A DNA stretch of 28,631 nucleotides, from positions 1-28,631 of IMG/VR virus record IMGVR_UViG_3300020470_000155. One strand, 5' to 3'. This document shows positions 6,959 to 19,500 of this stretch, piece after piece. This stretch comes from a virus. Below the pieces are notes generated by a model. The model ran no database searches. It was not told the DNA's origin and saw only the letters and a list, made by a program, of their open reading frames with translations. Positions within the stretch are counted from its first letter, which is position 1. Every line of letters begins with the position of its first letter. A program made the translations under genes and the position numbers.

Positions 6959-8866
6959 ATGGCACAGTTAAACGTAACAGAATTAGATTTTGATCAAATC
7001 AAATCAAACTTAAAAACATTTTTAAAATCTCAAACAGAATTTTCAGATTATAATTTTGAAGGTTCTTCTTTTGCAGTTTTAATAGATCTATTAGCATACA
7101 ATACACATTATAATGGTGTGTTGGCAAGTATGTTAGCAAACGAATCATTTTTAGATTCAGCAGTTAAAAGAGAATCAGTAGCATCATTAGCAAAAGCAAT
7201 AGGTTATACACCAAGGTCTAATAGAAGTCCTACTGGAAAAGTAAACTTAACAATTACACCTACATCTGGTTATACAAGTACAAACCTAACTTTACCTAGG
7301 TCCACAACTTTTACATCTACATTTGAAGGTGTTACATATCAATTTTATCCAAAAGAAGATGTTACTGTATCAAAATCAGTGGTAGACAATGTTGGTGTTT
7401 TTGTTTTTAATGACTTAGAACTTAAAGAAGGAATAAGAGTAACAAACCAATTTACAGTAGAAACAGCAAATCCACAAGGTCCTTATGTTATACCTAATAA
7501 AAGAATAGACACTACAACTATTAGAGTAAGAGTACAAACATCATTATCTGATACAACATTAACAACTTGGAATGTATCAGATAAGTTTTTAGATATAAAA
7601 AATGATACAAAGACATGGTGGTTAGAAGAGGGAGCAGATGGTTTATACCAATTAAGATTTGGAGATGGTGTAATAGGACAAAAATTAACTGTAGATAATG
7701 TAGTTATAGTTGATTACATTGCTACAAAAGGAGATGATGCTAATGGTTGTAAAACTTGGTCAATAAGTTCTACAGTAACAGGATCAGGCGAAACGGCTTC
7801 ACTAACTACGGTTGCTGATGCGTCATCGGGAGCAGCAAAGGAATCTATAGATAGTATTAGATTTAATGCACCAAGAGTTAATGCTACAAGAGATAGAGCA
7901 GTAACATCAAAGGATTACCAATCATTAATTTTAGCAAGTAATCCAAACATACAATCGGTTGCAGTATGGGGCGGAGAGAAAAATGACCCACCTATATATG
8001 GTAAAGTGTTTATATCACTTAATCCTGTATCAGGATATACAATAACAACACAAGACCAAGATAATATTTTAAACTCTATTATTAATCCTAAAACACCAGT
8101 AGCGATTCAACCTGAATTTGTAGATCCGGAATTTGTTTATATAGGATTAAAAATTAAAGCAGCATATGATCCTAAGGTTACAACATTATCTCAAGGACAA
8201 ATTAAGTCTGCTATAAGTTCTTCTGTTAATGAATATTTTGAACAAAACTTAAACAAACTTAATAAAAGTTTTTATATTTCAAGAATACATGATCTAATAG
8301 TTTCAGATTCAGAATCAATTATATCAGTTAATATAGAACCTTACTTACAGAAAAGAATAGATCTTACTTTAAATTCTCCTTTTGCTTATGAGGCAAAATT
8401 TAATACTAAGGTACAACCAAGAGAATTAAAAAGTTCATATTTTGATGTAGAACTATCAGGAAATACACATAAAGTCTATTTAAGTGATACACCAGCGTCA
8501 ACAGTAGTTGCACCTAATTATACTGGAACAGGTACAGTTAATTTTGTTGACACAGATGGAACTACAATAATAGGAACAGCAGGAACAATTGATTATGATT
8601 CTGGAACAGTTTCATTAAATTCCATGACAGTTAAATCATTATATGGCACAGATAAAAAATTAAAAGTAAGAATTAAACCACATGATTCATATAAAGACAT
8701 CACAACAGATGCTCTTATACGAACATCGGATACATCAACAGCAGCAGTAGTAGCAAAACCATCTAGGAATACGGTATTAACTCTAGATGATAGTGCAGCA
8801 AGTTCAACAACAAATACTGATGTTGGTGTTGATATTACAGTAACACCTGAAGTAGAAGAGATCTAA
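6959..8866 (+). CDS. 6: Baseplate wedge subunit gp6 (baseplate J-like)
   Basis: The 635-residue product is near the length of T4 gp6 (660 aa). Its N-terminal helical domain is typical: [68 protein letters not shown]. The ring-forming baseplate-J core follows, with [13 protein letters not shown] (a near-invariant G-D-G strand turn), [20 protein letters not shown] and the [13 protein letters not shown] segment. The last ~150 residues ([20 protein letters not shown] onward) are beta/Thr-rich. gp6 dimers clamp gp25 and gp53 and make the inner baseplate ring. An AAGG-rich stretch at the end of gp25 serves as Shine-Dalgarno. The stop overlaps the gp7 start (TAATG). Confidence 0.9.
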   Translation: MAQLNVTELDFDQIKSNLKTFLKSQTEFSDYNFEGSSFAVLIDLLAYNTHYNGVLASMLANESFLDSAVKRESVASLAKAIGYTPRSNRSPTGKVNLTITPTSGYTSTNLTLPRSTTFTSTFEGVTYQFYPKEDVTVSKSVVDNVGVFVFNDLELKEGIRVTNQFTVETANPQGPYVIPNKRIDTTTIRVRVQTSLSDTTLTTWNVSDKFLDIKNDTKTWWLEEGADGLYQLRFGDGVIGQKLTVDNVVIVDYIATKGDDANGCKTWSISSTVTGSGETASLTTVADASSGAAKESIDSIRFNAPRVNATRDRAVTSKDYQSLILASNPNIQSVAVWGGEKNDPPIYGKVFISLNPVSGYTITTQDQDNILNSIINPKTPVAIQPEFVDPEFVYIGLKIKAAYDPKVTTLSQGQIKSAISSSVNEYFEQNLNKLNKSFYISRIHDLIVSDSESIISVNIEPYLQKRIDLTLNSPFAYEAKFNTKVQPRELKSSYFDVELSGNTHKVYLSDTPASTVVAPNYTGTGTVNFVDTDGTTIIGTAGTIDYDSGTVSLNSMTVKSLYGTDKKLKVRIKPHDSYKDITTDALIRTSDTSTAAVVAKPSRNTVLTLDDSAASSTTNTDVGVDITVTPEVEEI

Positions 8867-11421
8867 TGACTGATTACATACCAGCCTTTTATAGATATGT
8901 TTCATCTATAACAATAACAGCAGCAGGCTCTGGTTACACTACCGCACCTACAATTTCAATAACAGGTGGAGGTGGCACAGGAGCAACAGCAACTGCTACT
9001 ATTTCAACGTCTGGTACAGTAACAGGAATAACAATTACAAATAAAGGAACAGGTTATACAAGTGTTCCTACAGTAACAATATCTGGTGGGGGTGGTACAG
9101 GAGCAACAGGAACAGCAGTATTAGATGCTGCACAAGGCTCTATTTCAGAAGAAACACATAAAACATCTTGGACAGTAGAAGAACAATTCCCTTCTTATAT
9201 TAAAGACACTCATCCTAACTTCGTAACTTTTGTTAAAAAATATTATGAATTTATGGATCAAACAGGGAAACAAAGCGATTCAATAGCAAACTTTAATGAA
9301 ACAGATATTGATTATGCACAAGAAAAATTCTTAGAAAAGTGGAGATTAGTATTAGCAAATGACTTTCCTAAAAATATAAAAGCAGATAAATCCTTTTTCT
9401 ATAAAAGAGCCAAAGACCTTTATGAATCTAAAGGTACAAGAAGATCAATAGAAACATTCTTTAGAGTGTTATATAACGAAAACGTAGAAGTTACATATCC
9501 AGGTAAATATGTATTAAGAGCATCTGATGGTATTTGGAGTAAAGAACAAGCAATTAAAATACAAGAAGCTGAACATGGTGGAGCAAAAGAACCTTTATCA
9601 TTAGAAGGTAAAAATGTAGACATTAGATATTATGAAACAGGTGCTTCAAGTCAGGTTACAGTTTTAAAAACATTAAATGCAAGTGTTGCAAGAGTAGAAA
9701 AGAACACATATCAAACAAATGGTTTAACATTACAAAGATTTGAATTAGTTCTAAAATTCCCAGATGGTGCAGTTACAGAAGCAGATGTCCACGGGCCTGG
9801 AGCAGGTGCTGTTGGTACTGTTACATTATCTGGTGGAGCAGTTACAGGTGTAACATTATCTAATGATGGTTATCAATATAACGCAGCACCGGTTGTTAAT
9901 TTCTATGGAGATGGCACAGGAGCAAAAGGACACGCATTAGTAGACGGCAGTGGAAATATTTCAAGTGTCGTTGTAACAGCAGGCGGTTCTGGATACACCG
10001 AATGTAAAGTAGAATTTGAAACTGATACTTTAAAATCTTTTGTTATTGATGATGGCGATACAGATGCAATTTCAAACATATATGGTTATTTAACAAGAGT
10101 GTTGCAAACAGTAGGAGCAGGAACTTATGCAGGCTCTAAAACAGATGCAGGATTTAGAGTAGATCAAATTTATAGAATTAATGAATCTGGAGATGATGGT
10201 AGAGGGTATGCTGTATCAGGTTACTTTGCAGAAGACTACACATTTATAGGTGGTCAGAATAATGCTTATGTTAGAGTTACATCAATAGGTGCAAACGGAA
10301 GTGCTACAACAGGTGTTCCATTAACATTTACAGTTATTAATCCAGGTTCTAACTTCTTCGAGAACAACGCAACGATAACACTTGTATCTCCAACAGGAGA
10401 AAGTGTTACAGTAACATTAACCTCAGGTTACTTATTTGAATATGAAGGTAAGTGGAAAGATGACAGAGGTAAGATATCTGACGTTAATGTTATACAAGAC
10501 AATAATAGATATCAACCATATTCATATATTATTAAATCAGGTCTTCAGCAAACAGAGTGGGGTAGAAGAATAAAAGATACAATACACCCAGCTGGTATGG
10601 CAGTATTTGGTGATTTAATAATTAGAAGTGATATAGAATTCAATACAGAAATTTCTGTTACTACAACAGGAACAATATTCTGGAAATTTATTTCTACAAC
10701 TGAAGTTACAACTTCTGAGGTAGTAGTAAAATCATTCAGTCTGGTTAAAGCAACTACAGCGACGGCAACAGAATCCCATGCCATACACTTTGTTCCAGCG
10801 AACAAAGAAGATGTTGTACTAGCAACAGACCAAGAATCCGATCCTTATGTTGTCCAGGGTGACGGCGGTACACCTAATTCAGCATATTGGAACGACTCAT
10901 CTGATGGAAATGACGCAGATAACTACAACGTAGGTAATCCTGCTTTCTCATGGTCATTAGGTAAAAACGTGAGCGAGACACAAACTGCTAGTGATACATT
11001 CTCTAAAGTTTGGAATATTATTCGTTCATATAGTGATTCAGCAACAACCAGCGATCAAATATTATTTGATTTCCCTAAAGAATTTACTGACTCCACAACA
11101 AGCGTGGCAGATAGTTTAGTATTAGCAGTTAGTAAAGCTCTAGCGGACACATCAACAGCAACAGACGCTTTAAATAGTATATCGGTCGGTAAAAATATTA
11201 CTGAATCTAAATCCGCAACAGATGTTATTACAAGTATAAATACAAGTAAAGCATTAACAGATACAGGAACAACCTCAGAATCTGCAGCTAAAGCACTAAC
11301 AAAACCAGCGGTTGCTGATACGGCGACAGCTACAGATACTGGTATAGGATCAATGCAAGATTACGTTGATCCTACCTATTTGAGTGAAGACTATGTAGGA
11401 CAAGGTTGGAACTTTACATAA
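8866..11421 (+). CDS. 7: Baseplate wedge initiator, gp7-like, with two repeat decorations
   Basis: An 851-residue protein. Residues ~110-210 match a conserved part of T4 gp7: [59 protein letters not shown] (T4: FYSTKGIEASYKFLFKVLYN). A later [14 protein letters not shown] segment matches the T4 VHPVGFGF region. The N-terminus (15-86) and residues ~312-385 each hold a tandem pair of a Gly-rich GSGYTSAPT module. From residue 610 on, the tail is built of a 19-residue Ser/Thr/Asp repeat. T4 gp7 (1032 aa) has neither decoration. gp7 starts wedge assembly and binds gp8 and gp10. Position between gp6 and gp8 supports the call. The start overlaps the gp6 stop. Confidence 0.75.
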   Translation: MTDYIPAFYRYVSSITITAAGSGYTTAPTISITGGGGTGATATATISTSGTVTGITITNKGTGYTSVPTVTISGGGGTGATGTAVLDAAQGSISEETHKTSWTVEEQFPSYIKDTHPNFVTFVKKYYEFMDQTGKQSDSIANFNETDIDYAQEKFLEKWRLVLANDFPKNIKADKSFFYKRAKDLYESKGTRRSIETFFRVLYNENVEVTYPGKYVLRASDGIWSKEQAIKIQEAEHGGAKEPLSLEGKNVDIRYYETGASSQVTVLKTLNASVARVEKNTYQTNGLTLQRFELVLKFPDGAVTEADVHGPGAGAVGTVTLSGGAVTGVTLSNDGYQYNAAPVVNFYGDGTGAKGHALVDGSGNISSVVVTAGGSGYTECKVEFETDTLKSFVIDDGDTDAISNIYGYLTRVLQTVGAGTYAGSKTDAGFRVDQIYRINESGDDGRGYAVSGYFAEDYTFIGGQNNAYVRVTSIGANGSATTGVPLTFTVINPGSNFFENNATITLVSPTGESVTVTLTSGYLFEYEGKWKDDRGKISDVNVIQDNNRYQPYSYIIKSGLQQTEWGRRIKDTIHPAGMAVFGDLIIRSDIEFNTEISVTTTGTIFWKFISTTEVTTSEVVVKSFSLVKATTATATESHAIHFVPANKEDVVLATDQESDPYVVQGDGGTPNSAYWNDSSDGNDADNYNVGNPAFSWSLGKNVSETQTASDTFSKVWNIIRSYSDSATTSDQILFDFPKEFTDSTTSVADSLVLAVSKALADTSTATDALNSISVGKNITESKSATDVITSINTSKALTDTGTTSESAAKALTKPAVADTATATDTGIGSMQDYVDPTYLSEDYVGQGWNFT
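8908..9123 (+). repeat. GSGY-module tandem pair 1 (gp7 N-terminus)
   Basis: Two 40-residue units, at residues 15-54 and 55-86 of gp7. Each reads hydrophobic strand, G-[ST]-G-Y-T-[ST]-x-P-T, strand, [12 protein letters not shown]. This is the clearest copy of the module that recurs in gp8 and in the giant protein. Confidence 0.85.
9800..10020 (+). repeat. GSGY-module tandem pair 2 (gp7 interior)
   Basis: A diverged pair at about residues 312-385 of gp7. The first unit has [20 protein letters not shown] and the second [14 protein letters not shown]. Spacing matches the N-terminal pair, but the sequence is more worn. Boundaries are approximate. Confidence 0.65.
10693..11340 (+). repeat. 19-residue (57-bp) tandem repeat forming the gp7 C-terminus
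   Basis: Units begin with a small/acidic pair and a T-[AST]-x-[DE] core, for example [39 protein letters not shown] and ADTATATD. They repeat every 18-19 residues with a hydrophobic second half ([22 protein letters not shown]). At least seven units are clear. Two earlier ones ([16 protein letters not shown]) share the spacing, with an irregular gap between. The pattern suggests a fibrous beta or coiled extension. Confidence 0.75.
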
Positions 11422-11424
11422 ATA
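11417..11424 (+). promoter_or_regulatory. T4-type late promoter (CATAAATA) before the 149-aa gene
   Basis: CATAAATA overlaps the stop codon of gp7 and lies 26 bases upstream of the next ATG. It leaves a short leader with a GGAG Shine-Dalgarno at 11441-11444. The spacing is like that of the gp48 promoter. Confidence 0.6.
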
Positions 11425-11450
11425 AAAGAAAGATTTCATAGGAGATAAAG

Positions 11451-11900
11451 ATGGAACAAAACAATGATTTAAAAGCTCTAGGTAAACTAGATATTGTTGT
11501 TAGAGACAAAGACGGTTATATAAAGGAAGCTAAAACTGTTGACAACTTGGTTGTTACTGCAGGTTTAGGTTTTATTGCAAGTCGTATGAAAGACACATCA
11601 GCGACAGCAATGGGTTTTATGGAACTTGGAACAGGAACTACTGCAGCAGCAGCTGGTGATACAGCTCTTGAAACAGTAATTGGAAGTTCAAGAACTGCAT
11701 TAACTTCAACAACTGTTACTTCTAACGCAGTAGCTTATGTCTGTTCATTTGCAGCAGGCACAGGTACAGGTGCAGTTACAGAAGCAGGTATTTTAAATGC
11801 TTCTTCAGGCGGAACATTACTTTGCAGAACAGTATTTAGTGCTGTTAACAAAGGAGCATCCGACTCAATGACTATCACCTGGACTATTACAATATCATAG
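11451..11900 (+). CDS. Small virion-like protein inserted between gp7 and gp8, 149 aa
   Basis: The product is Ala/Thr/Gly-rich and predicted beta-structured. The N-terminal part, GKLDIVVRDKDGYIKEAK and then VDNLVVTAGLGFIASRM, is followed by MGFMELGTGTTAAAAGDTAL, a TALTSTTVTSNAVAYVCSF strand pair and a Thr-rich end. From memory, the x-N-x-V-V-T-x-x-G-x-x-x-I-x-R plus GTGTTAA-AGDTALE pattern recurs in small tail or appendage proteins of marine and other tailed phages. I cannot name a function. T4 has no gene between 7 and 8. Here the gene has its own late promoter (11417-11424) and a good Shine-Dalgarno, so it may be an added structural cargo gene. Confidence 0.75.
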   Translation: MEQNNDLKALGKLDIVVRDKDGYIKEAKTVDNLVVTAGLGFIASRMKDTSATAMGFMELGTGTTAAAAGDTALETVIGSSRTALTSTTVTSNAVAYVCSFAAGTGTGAVTEAGILNASSGGTLLCRTVFSAVNKGASDSMTITWTITIS

Positions 11901-11916
11901 TAAGGGATATTAGGCA

Positions 11917-13527
11917 ATGGCACTGGTACTGAGAAAACTAGGAAGAGTCGAGTTAGCACGTTCTTATTATAGGGACATACGAAACAATAATGACTATTTC
12001 CATTTTGCTATAGGTAGAACAACGGCATGGGAGGACGACACAAGTCCTGAATTGCCTATTGATTCTGACAAGTATATATCAACATATAGACGTAGCATGA
12101 TGTTTACTCAACTGGTGTCATCAGCCGATGTTTGTTTATTATCTAAACGAATAGATTGGAACACAGGAACAGTTTATGATGAGTATGATGATAATTATAC
12201 ATCATCAAACCAATCATATTCTGGAGCTTCATCTTTAGCAGATTCTAATTTTTATGTAATGACTGATGAATATAAAGTTTATAAATGTATCAGTAATAAT
12301 AGTAATGCAGCAAGTACAACTAAACCTACAAGTACAGGTACAGATGTTTTTGAATTAGCAGATGGATATAATTGGAAATTTATGTACCAAATATCAGCAT
12401 CTGACCAAACAAAATTCTTAGATGCTGATTGGATACCTGTAAGAAAAGTATCTGGCAATCCAACATTTGATGTTAATGGAGAGGTAGATAGTGTTACAGT
12501 AGATGCTGGAGGTTCAGGATATACTTCTGTTCCAACAGTAGTTATTGCAGGAGATGGTACAGGAGCAGCAGGTACAGCAACAGTATCAGGTGGGGCAATT
12601 ACAGCTGTTACAGTAACATCAGCAGGCACAGGATATAGTTTTGCACTTATATCTTTTGTAGGTGGCGGAGGTTCTGGAGCAACAGCAACAGTAAACTTAG
12701 GAGACGCAGATAGCTTACCAGCATTACAAAATGCAGTAGAAGGAGCGTCTACAGTAGGAACATTAGATAGAATCGTATTAACAGAAGGCGGTTCAGCATA
12801 TAACGAAGGAGCTGTTACAATAACAGTTACAGGAGACGGAACAGGAGCTGAGGCTTCTGCTTATGTTAACGCAGCAACAGGTGCTCTAACAAGTATTAGA
12901 GTTACAAACGCTGGCTCTGGTTACTCTTACGCAGATATAACCGTTGTTAATACTGCAAACACAGACAATAGTCATGGTGGTACAGTAGCAACAGCAAGAG
13001 CAATTATAAGTCCTCAAGGTGGACATGGTTCAAATGCAACAAGAGAATTGTTTGCATCAAATTTAGGGGTAGCGGTATCGTTATCCGACAACGACAACAA
13101 AGATTTAATTATAGGTAATGACTTCAGACAAGTAGCACTAATAAAAAATATGAAAACACCTGGAGCATCACCTTCAACTTATACAACAGCAACAGGCACT
13201 ACATGTTATATTGTTAATGTTGCATCTGGTCAGACAAGTAATTATGCAGTAGATGATATCATCACAACAGATGATTTAGGAGAGTTTCAAGTAGCACAAG
13301 TAGATACAGACAATAATAATATTTACTTAATAGCAAAGATACCCCTAATAACTTCTTCATCAACTTTAGCAAATACTACAAAAAGTTTGACGAGTTTGAG
13401 TATAAATAGTGTTACAAGTCCAGAAGTTGATAATTCTTCTGGAGAAATAATTTATATTGATAATAGAAACCCTGTTACTAGGTCAACAGATCAAGTAGAA
13501 ACATTAAAGGCAGTTATAAAATTTTAG
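11917..13527 (+). CDS. 8: Baseplate wedge subunit gp8, enlarged by GSGY modules
   Basis: At 536 residues it is about 200 longer than T4 gp8 (334 aa). The ends match the family. Near the N-terminus are [20 protein letters not shown] and [20 protein letters not shown], then the [12 protein letters not shown] and [20 protein letters not shown] segments (T4: WLVYRCLDV, GDGYVWEYLFEIP). At the C-terminus is [20 protein letters not shown] (T4: GEMIYMENRPPIIMAMDQTE). The extra length is two GSGY tandem pairs at residues ~189-261 and ~282-348, inserted in the middle. gp8 dimers connect gp6, gp7 and gp10 in each wedge. The leader has AAGGGATATTAGG before the ATG, much like the leader of the 430-aa gene. 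Confidence 0.88.
   Translation: MALVLRKLGRVELARSYYRDIRNNNDYFHFAIGRTTAWEDDTSPELPIDSDKYISTYRRSMMFTQLVSSADVCLLSKRIDWNTGTVYDEYDDNYTSSNQSYSGASSLADSNFYVMTDEYKVYKCISNNSNAASTTKPTSTGTDVFELADGYNWKFMYQISASDQTKFLDADWIPVRKVSGNPTFDVNGEVDSVTVDAGGSGYTSVPTVVIAGDGTGAAGTATVSGGAITAVTVTSAGTGYSFALISFVGGGGSGATATVNLGDADSLPALQNAVEGASTVGTLDRIVLTEGGSAYNEGAVTITVTGDGTGAEASAYVNAATGALTSIRVTNAGSGYSYADITVVNTANTDNSHGGTVATARAIISPQGGHGSNATRELFASNLGVAVSLSDNDNKDLIIGNDFRQVALIKNMKTPGASPSTYTTATGTTCYIVNVASGQTSNYAVDDIITTDDLGEFQVAQVDTDNNNIYLIAKIPLITSSSTLANTTKSLTSLSINSVTSPEVDNSSGEIIYIDNRNPVTRSTDQVETLKAVIKF
12481..12700 (+). repeat. GSGY-module tandem pair 3 (gp8)
   Basis: Residues ~189-261 of gp8: [20 protein letters not shown] then [20 protein letters not shown], followed by ATATV. 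It is absent from T4 gp8 as I remember it and interrupts the family core. Confidence 0.8.
12760..12960 (+). repeat. GSGY-module tandem pair 4 (gp8)
   Basis: Residues ~282-348 of gp8: [20 protein letters not shown] then [14 protein letters not shown]. The first unit has lost the T-x-P-T loop. A ~20-residue linker separates it from pair 3. Confidence 0.7.
13401..13408 (+). promoter_or_regulatory. Possible late promoter inside the gp8 end, for the giant gene
   Basis: A perfect TATAAATA lies within the gp8 coding sequence, 127 bases before the ATG of the 2268-aa gene. The distance is longer than at the other late promoters here, and TATAAATA can occur by chance in AT-rich coding DNA, so this is only a candidate. 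Confidence 0.3.
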
Positions 13528-13535
13528 GATAAGAA

Positions 13536-16500
13536 ATGGCATTAAATTTAAACGCATCACCATATTATGACGATTTTACAGAATCGTCAAAGTATCACAA
13601 GATCCTATTTAAACCAGGAGTTGCGGTACAAGCCAGGGAGCTAACACAATTACAGACTATATTACAAGACCAATTCCAAAAAGGTTTTAGTTTTGTAGTT
13701 CAAGAAGGTACTGTAATATCAGGTTGTTCCGAGATAACAAACAGATTAGAGTATATTAAAGTCAATGATACTGATAATGCCTCAGCAGCAATTGATAATA
13801 CAACTATGGCCAGCTTTGTTGGAGACACAGTAGGTGGTGGCACAACAGGAATAACAGCAGATATTGTTAGAGTAGCAACAGGAACAGAAGGTGCTGCCCC
13901 TTTAACTAAAACATTATATTTAAAATATACTTCACACGGCAGTCAAACAAAACACACATTTCAAGCATCAGAAGTATTAACAGTTACTTCTAGAGTTTCA
14001 GAAACAATAACCGTATCAGCAGGTGGTAGTGGTTATACAAGTGCACCAACAGTAGCATTTAGTGCACCAACAGGATCAGGACAAACAGAAAAAGCCACAG
14101 GTACAGCAACAGTATCAGGTGGTGCCGTTACAAAAATTACCTTAACAAATAAAGGTAAAGGTTATACAAGTGCACCTACTATTACATTAACAGGTGGTGG
14201 AGGCTCAAGTGCTACTGCTACAGCAACATTAGATAGTTCAAATGCAGGTAAAACATTTGTTGTAAGAACAACAACATCAGCAACAGTAGAAAAAGATAAC
14301 TTTTTTGGAATAGCACCTTTAGTTAAATTATCAGAAGGTATTATATATGCTAGAGGAGCATTTATAAAAACAGACGCATTAGATGTATTAATTAATCCTC
14401 ATGGTGTATCTGGAGATAAAAAAGTAGGTTTTGTTGTTACAGAAGCAGCAGTTAACTCTGCAACAGATACAACACTATTAGATCCTGCAGCAGGGTCTTA
14501 CAACGCTAATGCTCCAGGAGCAGATAGATTAAAATTAACTGTATCCTTAGCATCATATTCTAAAACAGATACAATACCTGAAAACTTCTATACCTATATG
14601 CAATACACCAATGGTATAGCAAGAAGGTCACAAACAAAAGAAAATCCTTTAGCTGGTTTAGGACAAATACTAGCAAACAGAACAATGGACGAGTCGGGTA
14701 ACTACGTCGTTAAAGGATTACAAGTAACAATAAGAGAACATTTAGAAAACGCAGCAAAAACAAATGGTGGTTATTTACCAGCTGCTCTAGGCGGTCAAAG
14801 TCATTTGTTGGCAGCAGAAATTTCACCAGGTAAAGCTTATGTAGGTGGATTTAAAAGAGAATTACTTTCATCTAAAAGAATTCAGATTGTTAAACCTAAA
14901 GATACTAAATGGATAGCAGATCAAACAATATCAACATCATCAGGAACTTATGTAGAAGTTAATGAAATGTGTGGTTATTGGGATATTGATAGTGGTTCAG
15001 TAGTAGATTTATATGGATCAGCACAGGATGCTGTTTCAGGTGGAGCACATTCAGCAGATTCATTAACAGGTAGTATTGTTGGTAAGGCAAGAGTTAAAAG
15101 TATTAAATATTCATCAGGTACAGTAGGTGCTGCAGCAGCGGTATTTAGACTTTATCTATATGATATAAAAATGGCTTCCGGAGATTTCTCAGCAGTTAAA
15201 TCAATTGTATATGAACATGCAGAGACAAGAGGAATTGCAGACACAGTTTTAGATGGAGATAGTAAAGCTACACTTAAAGAAGCAGAACTTAACAAACAAC
15301 TATACAGATTACCTAGATCTAATGTTAGAACTATAAAAACAGCAAGTTCAGGTACTGCTTATGATAACAGCTTTACATACTTAAAAGAATTTGATGGAAC
15401 ATTAGATGCTTCCCAAGGTAATATAACAATTACTACATCTGGTGATGAAACATTTAACGTTTCAGGAACTTTAACAGATACACAAATTTTAGATAACTTT
15501 ACATTAATAGCAAAAGATGGTTATACACAAAACTCTGCTACTATAGATGAAGGTCAAATGATTGACTTAACATCATCTAATTCTGACGCATCGGTAACAG
15601 TTAACAGCGGAACATCAGTTACTATTGATTTAGGTGGTGCAGTTACAGGTGCCAATAGAGGTGTTAGAATATATGCTATTGTAAAGAAAACAAATGCAAC
15701 ACCAATGGCAAAAGCATTGGCATCAAGCAGATATGTAAAAATTGATACGGGCACTCACTTAAATGGTGCAAGTGGACCGTTTAGTTTAGGAATACCTGAT
15801 GGTTGGAAATTAGAAACTCTTACAGCAGGAACAAATTCAGACTACACAACAGGACAAACAGATGTTTCAAGTGAATTTAAATTTGACACAGGACAAAATG
15901 ATAACTTCTATGGACACGCAACACTATTTAAGAAGTCTTCAAGTACAACAGACTTTTCAACAAATAGATATATTGTAGCTAAGTTTACACACTTCACTCA
16001 TACAAAAACATCAGCAACATATTTTACTGTTGATTCATATCCAGTAAATGATGCAACAGATACATTTAGAACTGAAGATATACCTATATACAATTCAGTT
16101 AAACATGGAGATTTTGATTTAAGAAATTGTTTAGACTTCCGTCCGTTAGCAGTGGCAACAGCAACTTCAACAGCAACATTAGGAAGTGCAACAGTTAATC
16201 CAGATTCAAGTGAAGTATTAGAATCAGCACTAACACAACCAAATCCATCAGGAACATTTACTACTGATCTATGGTATTATATTGGAAAGGGTGGTAGAGT
16301 TATATGTGACCAAGATGGTATATTTAGAGTAATATATGGCACACCTGAGGACACTCCTAATATTCCACCTGAACCAGAAAATACAATGTCGTTGGCAGAA
16401 TTTACTTTGCCTCCTTATCCAACATTGTCAATAGGTTCAGCAAGATTAGTAAATAGATTTGATTTATCAGTAAATATTAAACAAATAGAAAACAAACATT

Positions 16501-19500
16501 ATACGATGAAAGACATTAGTCAGTTAGAAAATCGTATATCAAATCTAGAATATTACGCATCACTTAACTTACTAGAGAAAGCAGCAAAAGACCAAAAGAT
16601 TGTTAATTCATCAGGTATCGATAGATTTAAAAATGGCATCTTAGTAGATCCATTTACAGGACATAATATAGGTTCAGTAACAAACCCTGACTATAATATT
16701 GCAATAGATGATAAAAAACAATTAGCAAGACCTTATTACGATGTAGAAAATATAAACTTAAAGTTAAATTCAACTAACTTTGGATTTACACAAAGAGGCG
16801 CATTAGTATCATTACCATTTGAACAAGTACCATTCATGCAACAAAATAAAGCAAGTGGTATTGTTAATGTTAATGGAGAAGACATACATGATTACTTTGG
16901 AGAAATGAATATTCAACCTCCAGTAGATAACTTTGTAGACATATCCACAAAACCAGATGTATTAGCTAATTTTGATGGCAACTATGATGCTTGGGAAAAA
17001 TATCACAACGATAATCCTTTTAAAACTTCTTGGGGAGCTTGGGAAAATGTTGGGGGTTCACGTGTTATAGCATCATCTGTTGATTCTGTAGATGTTAGAA
17101 GCGCAACAACAACAAGAACAGACACAATTTATACAAATACAGTTGAACAAAATCAAACAAGAACAGGTGTTAGGACAACAGTTACACCACAAACAAATGA
17201 ACAACGACTAGGACAAAAAGTAGTTAATGCTTCTTTAGCACCTTTTATGAGAAGTATTGAACTTAACATAACTATTTACAGACTTAAACCAAATACAAGG
17301 CACTATCCATTCTTTGATGGTAAACCTGTTACAGATCATTGTAAAAGAGGAGCAACATCAGCAGCAACATTAGGTGAAGCATTATATACAGATGCTTCAG
17401 GTACACTATCAATTAATTTTGTAATACCACAAGGAGAATTTAGAACAGGCCAAAGAGTATTCAAGGTAACAGATTCAAAAGTTAACAATGATAAAATAGC
17501 AAGATCAAGAGCCAGCGCTCTTTATGAGTCTACAGGATTACAACAAGAAGTTCAAGACACAATAATTTCTATGAGAACTGCTAATTTCTCATCAGTAACA
17601 TTTACAGATGATAGAACAATAACAGACACAAGTGTAGATAGAACAATAGGATCTGAGATACCTATTGAACCTGTACATCATTACAATCCACCAATGTCTC
17701 AGACTAGAAAACCAGAACCATCAGATCCGACGCCTCAAGATTCTAATGTAATTGGGTGTAACTTAGATGACAACAAAGACACAAGCCCAACTGGAGGTCA
17801 TAAAGACATAATCCCAGATCCAGATGCAATAGACTTAACATCGGATAATGATGACACTCCTTCTAATACCAATCAAGATAATGATACAGGAGAAGAAGAA
17901 AATTCTACTGATAATGTAACAAAAACCGATGATACACATGACAACACCGCAGACGTAGATCCAACTGGAACTAATAGTGAAGGAGATAATGTTGATGAAG
18001 ATCCTAATACAGGCGGTTATAGAATACATTCAAATACAGAAAACATTATGCACATTGGTTTCGAAGGTCCTCATGGTGCTATGCACTATGGAGGTAATAT
18101 AATGATGCCTATAGCAGGAGATCTTGATGTAACAGGTATAGTAGGAATTAGTGCAATTAGTTACAGTCCACCTGCACCAATAACACATACTAATAAAGCA
18201 TTGACGTATGTTAAAAAAGAAACCAGTAGTTTTGCATCACATGTATCCAGTTACAGTCCTATAGAAGGCGGTATATATGGCGAATTCGATGGCAACAGTT
18301 TAATGGAAGGTGGTTATCACGGTGGTGGTATGTATAATGCAGTTGAATTTGCATCACAATTAATGATGAAATGTCATGGACAAACTTTTAAAGTTACAGG
18401 AAAACCTGGTGGTGTTTATATAGATTCAATAGACTTGTTCTTTAAGAACAAACCATTAGATGTTGATACAGGAGTTACAGTAGAAATAAGAGAAGTAGTT
18501 AAAGGAATGCCTGGACCTAAGGTAGTACCACATGGTACAGCTTTTGTTAACAGAAATAACATTGGAGTATCACAAGAAGTTGGAGGTGTAACAACATTTG
18601 TTCCAACTAACTTTAAATTTGATTCATTAGTTTATCTTAAAAATAATACAACATATTGCTTTATTCCATCATCACTAAATTCAGTTAGTGGTTTTGATAT
18701 GTATATGGCAAAACTAGGAGACAATGAAGTAGGAACAACAACAAGAATAGATAAACAACCACATGAAGGTATGATGTTTACAAGTTCAACAGCACTAGGT
18801 GCTCAAGCAATACAAGATCAAGACTTGATGTTTAGAATATACAGAGCAAGATTTGATACTTCAGCAGCAATGACAGGTTCATGGAATAATGACCCTTCAG
18901 ATTATATAACATTTAAAGATTGGGGCAACAGTATAACAAAATTCCCAACAGGAGAATATATTAATGGATTTGATTTCACAATATCAAATGCAGGATCTGG
19001 TTATAGTAGTGCACCAACAGTAACAGTATCTGGAGGCGGAGGAACTGGACTTGCATTAACAGCAGTAATGGCAGGCTCTGGTTCAACTCAAACAGTTAGT
19101 AGTCTAACAATAGATACAAGTTCTGGATTCCCAAGTGGTTATACAAGTGCACCTACAATTACAATAGCAGCACCTGGTGGCGGTGGAACAACTGCTACAG
19201 CTACTGCAACATTAAATAGAGGTTATGTGGGTTGGTGTAATACTGCAGATGACTATGCAATAGTTAAAGTATTAGAGGGAAGTTTCCAAGCTAATGACGT
19301 ATTGTTTGGACCAGCAGGTTATGCAACAGTATCATCAATAGATAACAGAGTTCTTAATGATATAACAATGAACGCAGGTGTTCAAAATCCATATGGTACT
19401 CTACTATACGCAGAAATGAAATTAACACCAACAGGTGCAGCAACTGAAACAAATTATATTCCGTTAGAGATAAACAAAACTCAAAAATTAAATAAAGAAT

